From: Candidatus Latescibacterota bacterium
Lineage (GTDB): Bacteria; JAAXHH01
DNA length: 64,000 nt
Direction of reading: 5' to 3'
Assembly: GCA_022822725.1 (NCBI GenBank)
Contig: JAJEAN010000007.1
Span: 2,119,045 to 2,183,044, forward strand
Below, piece after piece: positions 27,908 to 36,899 of the stretch. How positions within the stretch are numbered: position 1 is the stretch's first letter; every line of letters starts with the position of its first letter. A model generated the notes under the pieces. That model searched no databases, was not told the DNA's origin, and saw only the letters and a program-made list of their open reading frames with translations. The translations under genes were made by a program, and so were the position numbers.

Positions 27908-29674
27908 CATGCGCCTCGGCACCTCGATACCGAGCAGGTCCAGCACTCGCTCGAGCACGCGCAGCGTTACGCCCGACAGGGAGAGCCAGGAGGCCCGGCG
28001 GTCCACATCTTCCTCGTTCAGGATGTGGTGGGTATGGTAGAACCGGTTATAGGCCGTGGCAAGCTGGAAAGCATATTCGCACAGGTGGTTCGGCGCCCGG
28101 GTTTCGAAGGCCAGGTCGACCACCGCGGGCAGTTCGGACAACTTGAGATCCAGGTCGCGTTCCGGCTCGCTTCGGGGCGCCATGATCCCGCCCGATTGGA
28201 GACCGCGGTCGCCGGCCCGCCGCAGCACCGACTTGATCCGCACGGCGGCGTAGAGTATGTAGGGGCCCGTGCGGCCCTCGAAGGATGAAAACCGGTCCAG
28301 GTCGAAGACGTAATCCTTCGTGCGGTGGTTCATCAGGTCGGCGTACTTCAGGGCGGCCACGCCCACGATGCGGGCGATGTGCTCCTTCTCGTCCTCGTCA
28401 TATTCGCGGATCGATTCGATGGTTTCGATACGCGCCATCGCGTGATCGGTCACCAGTTCGATCAGGTCCTTCAGCTTCATGATCCCGCCTTCGCGGGTCT
28501 TGAAGGGTTTCCCGTCCTTCCCGTTCATGGTCCCGAAGCCGTTGTGCTCCAGCCGCGTCGACTCCGGCGCCACACCGGTCTTGTAGGAAGCCTTGAAAAC
28601 CTGCCTGAAATGCTGCTGCTGGCGGTTGTCGACCACGTAAAGGATGAGGTCGGGCCGATATTCCTCGATGCGCTGGTCGATGGTCGCCAGGTCGGTCGTG
28701 CCGTAAAGTACCGCGCCGTCGGTTTTCTCCAGCATCAGCGGAGGGATCGATTCTTTGTCATCCGGGTCGTCGACTTCTATGACCAGGGCGCCCCGGCTTT
28801 CCCGGGCATAGCCTTCCTTCTTCAACCGTGCGATCAGACCGTGGACGCGGTCCTGGGTATCGCTTTCTCCGAGCCACAGGTCGAAATGGATATTCAGCAG
28901 CTCGTAGCTCTGCCGGAGGTCGTCGATGGACACGTCGCGGAAATGTTGCCACAGCGCGCGGTAACCCGGTTGTCCGGCCTGAAGTTCCACCGTGGCCTGA
29001 CGCGCGGCCTCGGCGAATTCCGGGTCGCTTTTTTCTCTCTCGCTGGCCTGGGGATACAACTCCTCCAGGTCACCGATGGTCACGGGAGGTTCTTCCGGAT
29101 ACGGCCCCGAATAACCGGCATCGAAATAGGGCAGACCGGGCTGGCGATCCCGGAGGCCCTCGATGATGAGTCCCATCTGCAGGCCCCAGTCGCCCAGGTG
29201 CACGTCGCCGATCACTTCGTGGCCCACGAATCGGCAGATCCGCACGATGCTCTCGCCGATGATGGCGGCCCGGAGATGGCCGACGTGGAGCGGCTTGGCC
29301 ACGTTGGGCCCCCCGTAGTCGACGAGGATGCTCCCCGGCGTCGTGACGGTTTCGCAACCCAGCCGCTCGTCCTCGCATACTTCCTGGATGTGGGCGGCGA
29401 TGAAGTCGTCCTGCAGCACGATGTTGATGAAACCCGGTCCGGCGAGGGACAGTTCGCCGAACACTTCAGGCGCGGAGACGGATTCCACCACGTCCTGCGC
29501 GATCTGCCTCGGGTTGGTCCGGTACTGTTTGGCTGCCGCGAGCGCCCCGTTGCACTGGAACTGGCACAGATCCGGCCGATCGGAGACCTGCACTTCGCCG
29601 TAGCTTCGATCATAGCCGGCTGATTCAAAGGCGTCCGCAAATACGATAGTAAGTTTGTCCGCCAGCGTTCCCAC
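27905..29674 (-). CDS. argS: arginyl-tRNA synthetase
   Basis: Class I aminoacyl-tRNA synthetase charging tRNA-Arg, 589 residues. The N-terminal Add-1-type domain is followed by NVAKPLHVGHLRAAIIGE with the HIGH-type box HVGH at 130-133. The Arg-specific YGTTDLATIDQRI and NRQQQHFRQVF stretches and the C-terminal anticodon-binding DALR-type domain (FYHTHHILNEED) are present. A canonical KMSKS is replaced by FKTREGGIMKL, as in many ArgRS. Length is normal for a bacterial enzyme. It lies 10 nt before the end of yjbQ-like coding sequence on the same strand. Confidence 0.96.
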   Translation of the reverse strand: MGTLADKLTIVFADAFESAGYDRSYGEVQVSDRPDLCQFQCNGALAAAKQYRTNPRQIAQDVVESVSAPEVFGELSLAGPGFINIVLQDDFIAAHIQEVCEDERLGCETVTTPGSILVDYGGPNVAKPLHVGHLRAAIIGESIVRICRFVGHEVIGDVHLGDWGLQMGLIIEGLRDRQPGLPYFDAGYSGPYPEEPPVTIGDLEELYPQASEREKSDPEFAEAARQATVELQAGQPGYRALWQHFRDVSIDDLRQSYELLNIHFDLWLGESDTQDRVHGLIARLKKEGYARESRGALVIEVDDPDDKESIPPLMLEKTDGAVLYGTTDLATIDQRIEEYRPDLILYVVDNRQQQHFRQVFKASYKTGVAPESTRLEHNGFGTMNGKDGKPFKTREGGIMKLKDLIELVTDHAMARIETIESIREYDEDEKEHIARIVGVAALKYADLMNHRTKDYVFDLDRFSSFEGRTGPYILYAAVRIKSVLRRAGDRGLQSGGIMAPRSEPERDLDLKLSELPAVVDLAFETRAPNHLCEYAFQLATAYNRFYHTHHILNEEDVDRRASWLSLSGVTLRVLERVLDLLGIEVPRRM

Positions 29675-29684
29675 TGGGTTCCCT

Positions 29685-30113
29685 TCAGGCTGTATTGCCG
29701 TAGATGGTGACCACGAGCCGCCGTGCGCCGCCGCGGTCCCGGTGTTCGCAGAGGTAGATGCCCTGCCAGATGCCCAGGTTCAACCGGCCGGCGGTGATGG
29801 GTATGGACACGCTGCTCCCCATCATGGAAGCCTTGATGTGCGCCGGCATGTCGTCCGGGCCCTCCTCGTCATGGCGGTAATGCGGGTGGTTCTCGGGAAC
29901 AAGGAGGTTCATATGGCGCTCGAAGTCGCCGCGTACGTCCGGCGCCGCGTTCTCGTTGATGGTGAGGGAAGCGGAGGTATGGCAGATGAAGACGTGGGCG
30001 ATGCCGACCTCGATGCCGGCCAGTTCGGGGACCTGGTTCATGATTTCATCCGTCACCAGGTGGAAGCCCCGGGGCCTGGACGTAAGAGTGATCTGCTTCT
30101 GAATCCATTGCAT
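29685..30113 (-). CDS. yjbQ: YjbQ/UPF0047 family protein
   Basis: 142 residues from ATG 30113. Family motifs: SRPRGFHLVTDEI at the start, then FICHTSASLTINENA, HYRHDEEGPDDMPAHIK and the closing GIWQGIYLCEHRD. These proteins form trimers with a His-based metal site; some show weak thiamine-phosphate synthase activity, but the physiological role is unclear. The frame is open upstream to 30176, but that part contains a 20-nt tandem repeat that is not a multiple of three, so the internal ATG is preferred. It sits immediately upstream of argS in the direction of transcription. Confidence 0.9.
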   Translation of the reverse strand: MQWIQKQITLTSRPRGFHLVTDEIMNQVPELAGIEVGIAHVFICHTSASLTINENAAPDVRGDFERHMNLLVPENHPHYRHDEEGPDDMPAHIKASMMGSSVSIPITAGRLNLGIWQGIYLCEHRDRGGARRLVVTIYGNTA

Positions 30114-30165
30114 CTGCGTGCGTACCGCCTCGGGAAACGGCCCACCGGTCGAACTAGTGATCCAG

Positions 30166-30235
30166 CCGCCGAACACGTGAACAGTCCGCCGAACACGCGA
30201 ATAGTCCGCCGAACACGTGAGCCGTCCGACGAACC
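30166..30235. repeat. 20-nt tandem repeat between the S9 peptidase and yjbQ
   Basis: Units start at 30166, 30186 and 30206, with a partial fourth at 30226. The core is CCGCCGAACACG(T/C)GA. It fills the gap between the S9 peptidase stop (30243) and the yjbQ start. Confidence 0.9.
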
Positions 30236-30242
30236 GCGCGCA

Positions 30243-32105
30243 TTACAGCACGTACCGCTTCAGAAAACGTTCCACGTCGTCGTAGAAGGCGACGATCGTC
30301 TCTACTTTGCGCCAGCCGTGCCCCTCGCCTTCGTATAGCCGGTAGATGTGGGGCACCTTATTCCGCTTCAGGACCTCGACGATGGATTCGGCCTGGTCCT
30401 GCGGGACCACCTTGTCCTCGCTGCCCTGGAATATGGCGACCGGGTCGCGGATACGGTCCGCGTGGAAGAGGGGCGACCAGGCCTGGTACCGGTCGCTGTG
30501 CTCGGGCAGCGTCCCGACCATCAGGTCCAGGTACTTCGCCTCGAACTTGTGGGTGTCCGTGGCCAGGCCGAAGAGATTGGTCACGCCGTAGAGACACAGG
30601 CCGGCCCGGAAGACCCCGGGATGATGGATGAGGGCGTTCAGCACGGTAAATCCGCCCGCGCTGCCGCCCTTGATGACGATACGGTCCGGATCGGCGAGTT
30701 CCCGTTCGACGAGGGCATGTGCGCCGCTGACGGCGTCATCCCTATCGTACTCGCCCCAGTGTTCACGCAGGGCGGTCATGTAGGAGCGCCCGTAACCCGT
30801 ACTTCCGCGGTAGTTTACGTACAGGCAGGCATAGCCCCGGTTGGTGAAGAAGGGGAGCTCGGCCGCGTAATCGGCCCTGGACTGGCCCGTCGGCCCCCCG
30901 TGGATGCTGACGATGGCCGGCGGCTTGCCCGATCCGGAGAACCGGCTGCTGGCGGGCGGATAGTAGAGTCCATGCACTTCGCCGCCGCCCGGGTTCGTCC
31001 AGGAAATCGATTCGGGAACGGACAGGTCCGCATCGGGGATCATCTCCGACTGGCTGCGGCGATGTACCGTATGGGCGCTTTCATCCAGGGTGACCACGCG
31101 CTCGGGGACGGTAGACGAAGAAGCGATGCACGCCACGGTGTTTCTCGCCGGCGAGACCGCGAGCTGCATCATCCAGGTGTATTGGGACGTGTCCAGTTTC
31201 GTACGCCGCCCCGTGGCCAGCGAGACTTTCCACAACGACGCGAATCCCCTTTCATTGGTACGGTAGTACAGGGTATCGCCGTCAGGCCCCCAGCCGTATA
31301 CGCGCACGCCCTGCACCCAGGCCGGATCGGCCAGGGTGGTGCCCTCCACCAGAACGCGCCGTTCCCCGGTGTCGAGGTCCAGCACGACCAGGGCGTCCCA
31401 CTCTCCGGTTGTAATGATATAGGAAAGCCACTTCCCATCCTGAGAAAAGGCGGGTTGAAAGACTGGTGTATCCGTGTCGCCCGCGATCAACTGCTCTTCT
31501 GCCAGGGAACGGCGGTCGGTTTCGATCCGGGCGGTCTTCAGCCTCGTCCCGTCCCAGGGCATCTGGGGCTGGTCCCATTCGATCCATGCGATCCGTTCGC
31601 CGTCCGGGTGCCAGGCCGGCTGCATGTAGAAATCGGCGCCGCGCACCAGGTTGACCGGCCAGCCGCTTCCCTCGCCGTCGACCAGGGCGATGACGTCGAC
31701 GGATTCACAGGTATGGACGTAGAGTACCCACGCGCCGTTCCGCGACACGACCGGAGAGGCGGCCGCGCCGAAGGCGGGCGTAATCGGCCTGGCCGATCCC
31801 GGGGCCAGGGACTGGCGGTATAGCCTGCCGTCCTTTTCGGCGAAGACGACGAAGTCATCCGCCACGGTGAAATCACCGCCCCCGTAGCCCACGCCGCCCC
31901 GGACGGCATGCCCGTCCGTCAGGTCGTAGGGCGCTTCGTCGCCCCTGCGGCAGACGAGCACTCCGGTGTCCGAACGCTGTTCCAGCCAGACCAGTCCGGT
32001 GCCGTCGTCGTTCCACTGCACATCGTAGAGCGGCGTTCGGGCGCCCATGGACTTCGCCGAAATGGCGCTTTTCCAGTAACCGTACGCGACGGGTATGCGG
32101 TTCAT
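30243..32105 (-). CDS. S9-family prolyl-oligopeptidase-type peptidase
   Basis: 620 residues from ATG 32105. Residues ~1-370 contain beta-propeller-like repeats (FTVADDFVVFAEKDGRLY, AWHPDGERIAWIEWDQ), and the C-terminal alpha/beta-hydrolase domain carries the nucleophile in GGSAGGF at ~483, the acid in GSEDKV at ~563 and the histidine in GEGHGW at ~595. This is the dipeptidyl aminopeptidase / acylaminoacyl peptidase layout. There is no signal peptide, so it is probably a cytoplasmic enzyme that trims short peptides. It is divergent from proS. Confidence 0.92.
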   Translation of the reverse strand: MNRIPVAYGYWKSAISAKSMGARTPLYDVQWNDDGTGLVWLEQRSDTGVLVCRRGDEAPYDLTDGHAVRGGVGYGGGDFTVADDFVVFAEKDGRLYRQSLAPGSARPITPAFGAAASPVVSRNGAWVLYVHTCESVDVIALVDGEGSGWPVNLVRGADFYMQPAWHPDGERIAWIEWDQPQMPWDGTRLKTARIETDRRSLAEEQLIAGDTDTPVFQPAFSQDGKWLSYIITTGEWDALVVLDLDTGERRVLVEGTTLADPAWVQGVRVYGWGPDGDTLYYRTNERGFASLWKVSLATGRRTKLDTSQYTWMMQLAVSPARNTVACIASSSTVPERVVTLDESAHTVHRRSQSEMIPDADLSVPESISWTNPGGGEVHGLYYPPASSRFSGSGKPPAIVSIHGGPTGQSRADYAAELPFFTNRGYACLYVNYRGSTGYGRSYMTALREHWGEYDRDDAVSGAHALVERELADPDRIVIKGGSAGGFTVLNALIHHPGVFRAGLCLYGVTNLFGLATDTHKFEAKYLDLMVGTLPEHSDRYQAWSPLFHADRIRDPVAIFQGSEDKVVPQDQAESIVEVLKRNKVPHIYRLYEGEGHGWRKVETIVAFYDDVERFLKRYVL

Positions 32106-32219
32106 TTGACGATCGTTTCTGGCCTGGCTGTTCTCATAGGCCAGGCTGTGTTTACGCTTGTCTTGAGCGTTTTCAAATCCTTTCTTGAATATACCGTCGG
32201 CCGGTGCCAAGGCAACCGT

Positions 32220-32285
32220 TTATGCGCCGCTTATGTGCTGCTTATGCGCCGCTTTTGCACCGCTTATGTTCCGCTTATGCGCCGC
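32220..32285. repeat. six contiguous 11-nt repeats upstream of proS
   Basis: Six 11-nt units of the TTATGCGCCGC type run without a gap from 32220 to 32285; three are exact and the others differ by one to three bases. They sit 60-125 nt upstream of the proS start in the divergent gap with the S9 peptidase gene. The period is close to one helical turn. Confidence 0.92.
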
Positions 32286-32344
32286 CGGAGTGTCCATTAC
32301 GGTCATCAAAATCTGTCATATCGATCCGGAGTTGCGAACCGCCC

Positions 32345-34117
32345 ATGCGCCTTTCCGAATACCTTTTCCAGACCCACCGCGAACCCCAGGGTGAAGCGGA
32401 ACTGATCAGTCATCAGCTTCTCCTGCGCGCCGGTCTCGTAAGGCAGGTGGCGTCCGGCATCTTCGCCTATCTGCCCATCGGCCAGCGGGTCAAGCGCCGC
32501 ATAGAGGACATCGTCCGCGAAGAGATGGACGCCATCGGCGGACAGGAGGTCTCGCTGCCCGTCGTGCAACCCGCGGAACTCTGGCGGGAAAGCGGACGCT
32601 GGCAGCAGATCGGCAGTGAAATGGCGCGGCTGAAGGACCGGAACGACCGCGACCTCTGCCTGGCCATGACACACGAGGAACTGGTGACGTCGCTGGTCCG
32701 CGACGTGATCCGGAGCTACCGACAACTGCCGTGCCTGCTGTACCAGGTCCAGACGAAGTTCCGGGACGAACCCCGCCCGAGGGGCGGGCTGATCCGCGTG
32801 CGCGAGTTTACCATGAAGGACGGCTACTCGTTTCACGCGGATGCCGATGATCTCGACGCCTGGTACGACAGGGTATACGAGGCCTATGCCAACATATTCC
32901 GCCGTTGCGGACTCGACGCGGTGGCGGTGCGCAGCGACCCGGGGATGATGGGCGGATCGGACGCCCACGAGTTCATGGAACTGTCGCCGTCGGGCGAGGA
33001 CACGATCCTCTCGTGCGAAACCTGCGGCTACCGGGCCAACAGGCAGGTGGCCCGATGCAGAAAGACACCCCCGGCCCGGGAAGACCAGTTGCCCCTGGAG
33101 GAAATCCACACGCCGGGTACCGCCACAATCGATGATCTTGCCCGTTTCATGGACATCCCGAAGACGAAGACCGCCAAGGCGTTGTTCATGGTCGCAACCA
33201 TGGCGGACGAACAAGGCGCGGCGGTGGACGAACAGGCGGCAGTCGAAAAGACGGTGGTGGACCGTTTTGTATTCGCCGTGCTCCGGGGCGACATGGAACT
33301 CAGCGAAACCAAGCTGGCCAACGCCGTCGGCGCGCTCCAGCTCCGGCCCGCCACACCAGAGGAGATTCGCGCCGTGGGGGCCGAACCGGGCTTCGGGTCG
33401 CCCCTGGGCATCGATCGGTCCCGTACGCTGCTGGTCGTGGATGACCTGATCCCGTCCTGCTTCAACCTGGTCGCGGGTGCCAACCGGGTCGACTACCACG
33501 TGGCCAATGTGAATTACGGCAGGGACTACGAGGCCGATCTGGTCACGGACATCGCCGCGGCCGGCGACGGCAGCGCCTGTCCTTCCTGCGGCAGCGCCCT
33601 TCGGGCCGACCAGGGCATCGAAGTGGGCAACATCTTCAAGCTGGGAGACAAGTACAGCAAGGCCATGGACACGGGCTACCTGGACCGGGAGAATGTATCC
33701 CGCCCCATCGTAATGGGTTGTTACGGCATCGGCATAGACCGCCTCATAGCGTCGATCGTGGAGCGGCACCACGACGAACACGGCATATGCTGGCCCGTGA
33801 GCGTGGCGCCCTTCCAGGTCATCCTCGTCGACCTGTCCGGCGGCGACCCGCACGTATCGGATGTAGCGGCAGCGGTTTACGACGACCTGGCCGAAGTGGG
33901 GCTCGAAGTGCTTTACGACGACCGGGACGACCGGGCGGGCGTGAAGTTCAACGACGCGGACCTGATGGGGATTCCGGTCAGGCTGACCGTGGGAGGCCGT
34001 GGCGTGAAGAAAGGCGTGGTGGAACTCAAGGTACGGCGATCGGGGGAGATGATAGACGTGCCGCTGGGGGATGGACTGGCGGAAGCGGTGAAAAAGGTAC
34101 TTACGACCTGCCTGTGA
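32345..34117 (+). CDS. proS: prolyl-tRNA synthetase (bacterial type)
   Basis: Class II synthetase charging tRNA-Pro, 590 residues from ATG 32345. Motif 1 region SGIFAYLPIGQRV, motif 2 TKFRDEPRPRGGLIRVREF and motif 3 GCYGIGIDRLIASIVE are visible. Between motifs 2 and 3 lies the ~180-residue editing insertion (ARFMDIPKTKTAKALF), which removes misacylated Ala. The C-terminal anticodon-binding domain follows. The frame is open further upstream but only through the 11-nt repeat region. A tRNA-Pro gene lies 20 kb downstream. Confidence 0.96.
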   Translation: MRLSEYLFQTHREPQGEAELISHQLLLRAGLVRQVASGIFAYLPIGQRVKRRIEDIVREEMDAIGGQEVSLPVVQPAELWRESGRWQQIGSEMARLKDRNDRDLCLAMTHEELVTSLVRDVIRSYRQLPCLLYQVQTKFRDEPRPRGGLIRVREFTMKDGYSFHADADDLDAWYDRVYEAYANIFRRCGLDAVAVRSDPGMMGGSDAHEFMELSPSGEDTILSCETCGYRANRQVARCRKTPPAREDQLPLEEIHTPGTATIDDLARFMDIPKTKTAKALFMVATMADEQGAAVDEQAAVEKTVVDRFVFAVLRGDMELSETKLANAVGALQLRPATPEEIRAVGAEPGFGSPLGIDRSRTLLVVDDLIPSCFNLVAGANRVDYHVANVNYGRDYEADLVTDIAAAGDGSACPSCGSALRADQGIEVGNIFKLGDKYSKAMDTGYLDRENVSRPIVMGCYGIGIDRLIASIVERHHDEHGICWPVSVAPFQVILVDLSGGDPHVSDVAAAVYDDLAEVGLEVLYDDRDDRAGVKFNDADLMGIPVRLTVGGRGVKKGVVELKVRRSGEMIDVPLGDGLAEAVKKVLTTCL

Positions 34118-34261
34118 CGCGCCGGGGTGGCTGCCGGTCCCGCGAGACAGTGAACATGTCCCTATGGGTCTCCTGGCTGAAAAATCGCAGACGGCTTTTC
34201 GATCAAACCTGGAGATCAAGGCAGGTTCGAAATGCTGTTCATTGCGTGTGTACAGGTAAGC

Positions 34262-34633
34262 TTACGCCAATTCAAGGCCGGCAGTTGCGAACCGGCGAAA
34301 ATCCGCCGCGTTCGTGGTCGCAATGGACGCACTGTCGGCGAGTGCTGTCGCCCCAATCATACAGTCGATCAACGATCCTCGCCGCCTTCCCGAATCATTG
34401 AATAAACGGGCGGCAATCACGGCGTGTTCCAGAGTGAAGTTCCTGCGCTGGCCAACGATCTCAGCAGCCCATTCCATCTCGGATGGGCTGAGTGGTCCAC
34501 ACAACAGTTCCGTCCAGGCGACAGAACTCATTCCCAGTGCTTCGCCCTTTCCGATCCAGCCTCGTAACTTGCGGTCTTCCGGTGAGCCCGGGTCCAGTGC
34601 CCGAATCAAAAAGCTCGTGTCCAAATGGATCAT
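34262..34633 (-). CDS. vapC: VapC-type PIN-domain toxin
   Basis: 123-residue PIN-domain ribonuclease, toxin of a type II module. Active-site acids are visible: Asp5 in HLDTSFLI, Glu42 in AWTELLCG, Asp90 in SLIDCMIG and Asp111 in TTNAADF. ATG 34633 overlaps the antitoxin stop as ATGA. The frame is open a further 21 codons upstream inside the antitoxin gene, which is not family-like. The target RNA is unknown. Codon use and base composition are less GC-biased than in neighbouring core genes, consistent with acquisition. Confidence 0.9.
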   Translation of the reverse strand: MIHLDTSFLIRALDPGSPEDRKLRGWIGKGEALGMSSVAWTELLCGPLSPSEMEWAAEIVGQRRNFTLEHAVIAARLFNDSGRRRGSLIDCMIGATALADSASIATTNAADFRRFATAGLELA

Positions 34634-34914
34634 TGTGACTTGGAAGGTATATGGCGATCCGCTGTGCGGCGATCGTCCTTCAACTCCTGCGCCCACCGCG
34701 TTACGTCGACCTTGCGGTCCCGCAGGGAAGCCTGCAATCTGTCGAGAGCGCTGAGCGTCGTCTCCTTGCCCGGTGACTCTTCCCTGATCGCAAGTTCAAT
34801 CGCCCGCCGCAACACTTCGGACTTAGGCACGTTCCAGCATTGCGACAATGCCTCCAGTGCGCGTACGGATTCGACATCCAGTGTATACGTCGACTTTTTG
34901 GTCGTTATAGCCAT
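34630..34914 (-). CDS. vapB: VapB-type antitoxin
   Basis: 94-residue antitoxin. The N-terminal half (YTLDVESVRALEALSQCWN, then VPKSEVLRRAIELA) looks like a ribbon-helix-helix DNA-binding domain; the C-terminal half (ALDRLQASLRDRKVDVTRWA) would wrap the toxin. The start is ATG 34914; a start seven codons upstream would lie in the promoter and is rejected. The gene is transcribed first, as usual. A palindrome over its -10 region fits autoregulation. Confidence 0.85.
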   Translation of the reverse strand: MAITTKKSTYTLDVESVRALEALSQCWNVPKSEVLRRAIELAIREESPGKETTLSALDRLQASLRDRKVDVTRWAQELKDDRRTADRHIPSKSQ

Positions 34915-34916
34915 GA

Positions 34917-34949
34917 GTATAGTATACGGCATTCCTTAGACCAAGTCAA
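34917..34949 (-). promoter_or_regulatory. vapBC promoter with overlapping palindrome
   Basis: Read on the minus strand: TTGACT (34949-34944), 17-nt spacer, TATACT (34926-34921). Transcription would start near 34914, the first base of the vapB ATG, so the mRNA looks leaderless. GTATAGTATAC (34917-34927) is an 11-nt palindrome covering the -10 box, a likely site for VapB. Confidence 0.7.
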
Positions 34950-35302
34950 TCTTCTGTGCAGGCCTGTTCGGTGAGTCTGGAAACTGAAGGCCTTATCAAA
35001 ATCAGGTGATTGGGATGGTCATTTTAGTTTCTATTGACACGCCGAAGGTAGTGAGACAAATGGGTCTGCTATTGAAGAAGCCATGCCGCCGATTCCACAG
35101 TAAACCGATGTACAGGAGAATAATCCATGGTTAGCCTTCGTCCACTACCATTAAGATCCAGGTTCAGGACAGAAATGACGACCAAGCCCGTCAAGCATCG
35201 TTACAGGTTAATCTCGTGGTCAAGGATGATCTCGTAGAGGCGAGCTTGACGCTGAGAGTTCCAGTTGAATTGAAGGAGATTGAGGTGGTTGGAAGACATC
35301 TT
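34950..35302. other. gene-poor patch with a possible coding relic
   Basis: About 350 bases with lower GC than the flanks and no intact gene. In the + frame from about 35127 to 35303 there is an open stretch without ATG whose translation (VNLVVKDDLVEASLTLRVPV, then ELKEIEVVG) faintly resembles the N-terminal region of an outer-membrane receptor. It runs into the antisense of the next gene. It could be a fragment of a lost gene; evidence is weak. Confidence 0.3.
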
Positions 35303-36166
35303 TCACAAAATCTCCACGTCGGCTTCCGCCGCGATCCGCCGGACGTTTGCGACCGCAGCCGGGATCTTTTCTTCGGGCAGATGTTCGACCAGCATGTAAC
35401 CGCCGGGATGCAGGGCTTCCCAGCGGCGCACGGCCGTGACGAGGTCGAGTTCCCCGGCACCGGGAACATCCTCGTTCATGTGGAGGACGAAACCGGGTTC
35501 CAGGCTGATGTCCTTGATATGGGAAACGGTGGAGATCGGCCCCATGACGTCGAAGATGTAGTTCAGGCGGTCCGTGCTGTTGTAAACCTGCGCAAGGGAC
35601 TGGAAGTGGTTGACGAAATCCATGACCACGCGCAGGCGGTCTGAACCGACGGCGTCGATTACCTGCCGGTTGATCTCGGGCGACCCCATGATCGTGAGCA
35701 CGTGGGTCTCGATCACGACGGTCATCCCCTCCTCCTCCGCCTTCTCCGCGACGCGCGACAGGGTGTCGATAAGCACATCGATACGCCCTGGTTCGTGGTT
35801 CCTGGGCGTGGGGTCGTAGGAACCTGACGGGTTCAGGCTGCCGGTCCGTATCAATACGTTGTGGGCCCTGAGCGCACTGCCCACCTCCAGGCCGCGGTGA
35901 ATGGTCCGGACGACCCGGTCGCGGACCGCCTCGTCCGGGTCGAAGAGGCATTCGCGGTACCCGATGCCGAACTGGGCCAATTCCAGGCCCAGGTTCTCAT
36001 AGAGATCGTTGGCCCGGTTACAGTCCGAAGTCGTCAACTCGTCCAGGATATCGCCGGGTCCGTGATAGCAGACGGACGTGACGCCCAGCTCCAGGCCCTT
36101 TCTCAGTATCTCCTCGGTTACGGCCCGGGGATCTCCCGGCGCGTATCCCACAACGCCCAGACGCAT
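35303..36166 (-). CDS. sugar-phosphate isomerase/epimerase-like TIM-barrel protein
   Basis: 287-residue protein of the xylose-isomerase-like (AP endonuclease 2) superfamily. Metal-ligand positions appear in MTVVIETHVLTI (Glu), LRVVMDFVNHFQS (Asp, His), SHIKDIS and MLVEHLPEE (Glu). There is no signal peptide. Substrate cannot be determined; such proteins handle sugars, inositols or hydroxyacids. It ends the 11-kb minus-strand block that starts at the MpaB-type gene and follows the biotin carrier gene by 33 nt. Confidence 0.85.
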   Translation of the reverse strand: MRLGVVGYAPGDPRAVTEEILRKGLELGVTSVCYHGPGDILDELTTSDCNRANDLYENLGLELAQFGIGYRECLFDPDEAVRDRVVRTIHRGLEVGSALRAHNVLIRTGSLNPSGSYDPTPRNHEPGRIDVLIDTLSRVAEKAEEEGMTVVIETHVLTIMGSPEINRQVIDAVGSDRLRVVMDFVNHFQSLAQVYNSTDRLNYIFDVMGPISTVSHIKDISLEPGFVLHMNEDVPGAGELDLVTAVRRWEALHPGGYMLVEHLPEEKIPAAVANVRRIAAEADVEIL

Positions 36167-36199
36167 GGATATGCCCTTTCTGTGCCTGCCTGTATCCGG

Positions 36200-36706
36200 T
36201 TAGTCCCCGATGACTACCAGCACGTCGTTCTTGTCTACCGTGTCCCCTTCGCCGACCCGGATATCCTTGACCGTGCCGCCCGCGTGGGCGTGTAGTTCAT
36301 TCTCCATCTTCATGGCTTCGATGACGACCACGCCCTGGCCGGATTCGACCGTGTCGCCCACCGCAACGGAAACATACACGATGCGGCCGGGCATGGGCGC
36401 CTTGATCTGTTCGCTCCCGGCGCGGCGGCGGGACTTGACCTGGCCGCGCAACCTGGCCAGTTGCTCGTCCTCCACGGTTACCTCGGACGAGACGCCGTTG
36501 ACCTTGACCTCCCGTTGCTCGCCCCGTGTCGCCGCGACCGCCGTATAGGACCTTCCATCGACGAGGAGGGAAAACAACCGGTCTTCGTGAATCGAGGCCA
36601 TGTCGATCTCCAGCGTTCTGCCGTCGATCCGTAACGCGACCTTGCCTTCCCGATCATCCAGGCTGACGGTGTAGGTCGTGTCCTGTATCGTGACGAGATA
36701 GCTCAA
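36200..36706 (-). CDS. biotin carboxyl carrier protein of an acyl-CoA carboxylase
   Basis: 168 residues. The C-terminal lipoyl/biotinyl domain has PMPGRIV at ~105 and the biotinylation motif EAMKMEN with Lys133. The N-terminal ~95 residues are a beta-rich linker region of the type found in propionyl-CoA/acetyl-CoA carboxylase carriers that are separate from the carboxylase. It carries the carboxylated biotin between the AccC-like and the carboxyltransferase subunits encoded just upstream. The 160-nt gap to the accC stop is filled with tandem repeats. Confidence 0.92.
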   Translation of the reverse strand: MSYLVTIQDTTYTVSLDDREGKVALRIDGRTLEIDMASIHEDRLFSLLVDGRSYTAVAATRGEQREVKVNGVSSEVTVEDEQLARLRGQVKSRRRAGSEQIKAPMPGRIVYVSVAVGDTVESGQGVVVIEAMKMENELHAHAGGTVKDIRVGEGDTVDKNDVLVVIGD

Positions 36707-36780
36707 ATTCGCTCCTCCCCATCCCTTGCGAAGAACCGGCCGCGACAGCTTTCACTGTACGGCCTGTGACAGCCCGGACC

Positions 36781-36818
36781 GCATGCGAGAACTCGTACGG
36801 CATGCGACAACTCGTACG
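36781..36818. repeat. 19-nt tandem repeat
   Basis: Units 36781-36799 and 36800-36818 (GCATGCGAGAACTCGTACG type) differ at one base. They lie in the gap between the biotin carboxylase and biotin carrier genes. Confidence 0.88.
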
Positions 36819-36833
36819 GGACGCACCGGCCGA

Positions 36834-36899
36834 CACCGTTCCCTTCGCATGGCGTCGCGCCGGCCATCACCGTTCCCTTCGCATGGCGTCGCGCCGGCC
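36834..36899. repeat. 34-nt-period tandem repeat across the accC stop
   Basis: A 32-nt sequence is repeated exactly at 36834-36865 and 36868-36899, separated by two bases. The second copy contains the last codons of the biotin carboxylase gene, whose stop lies at 36867. Confidence 0.92.

Noticed and set aside
27905-29674. argS judged defective because KMSKS is missing
   Set aside because: Many arginyl-tRNA synthetases lack a canonical KMSKS; the rest of the enzyme is complete.
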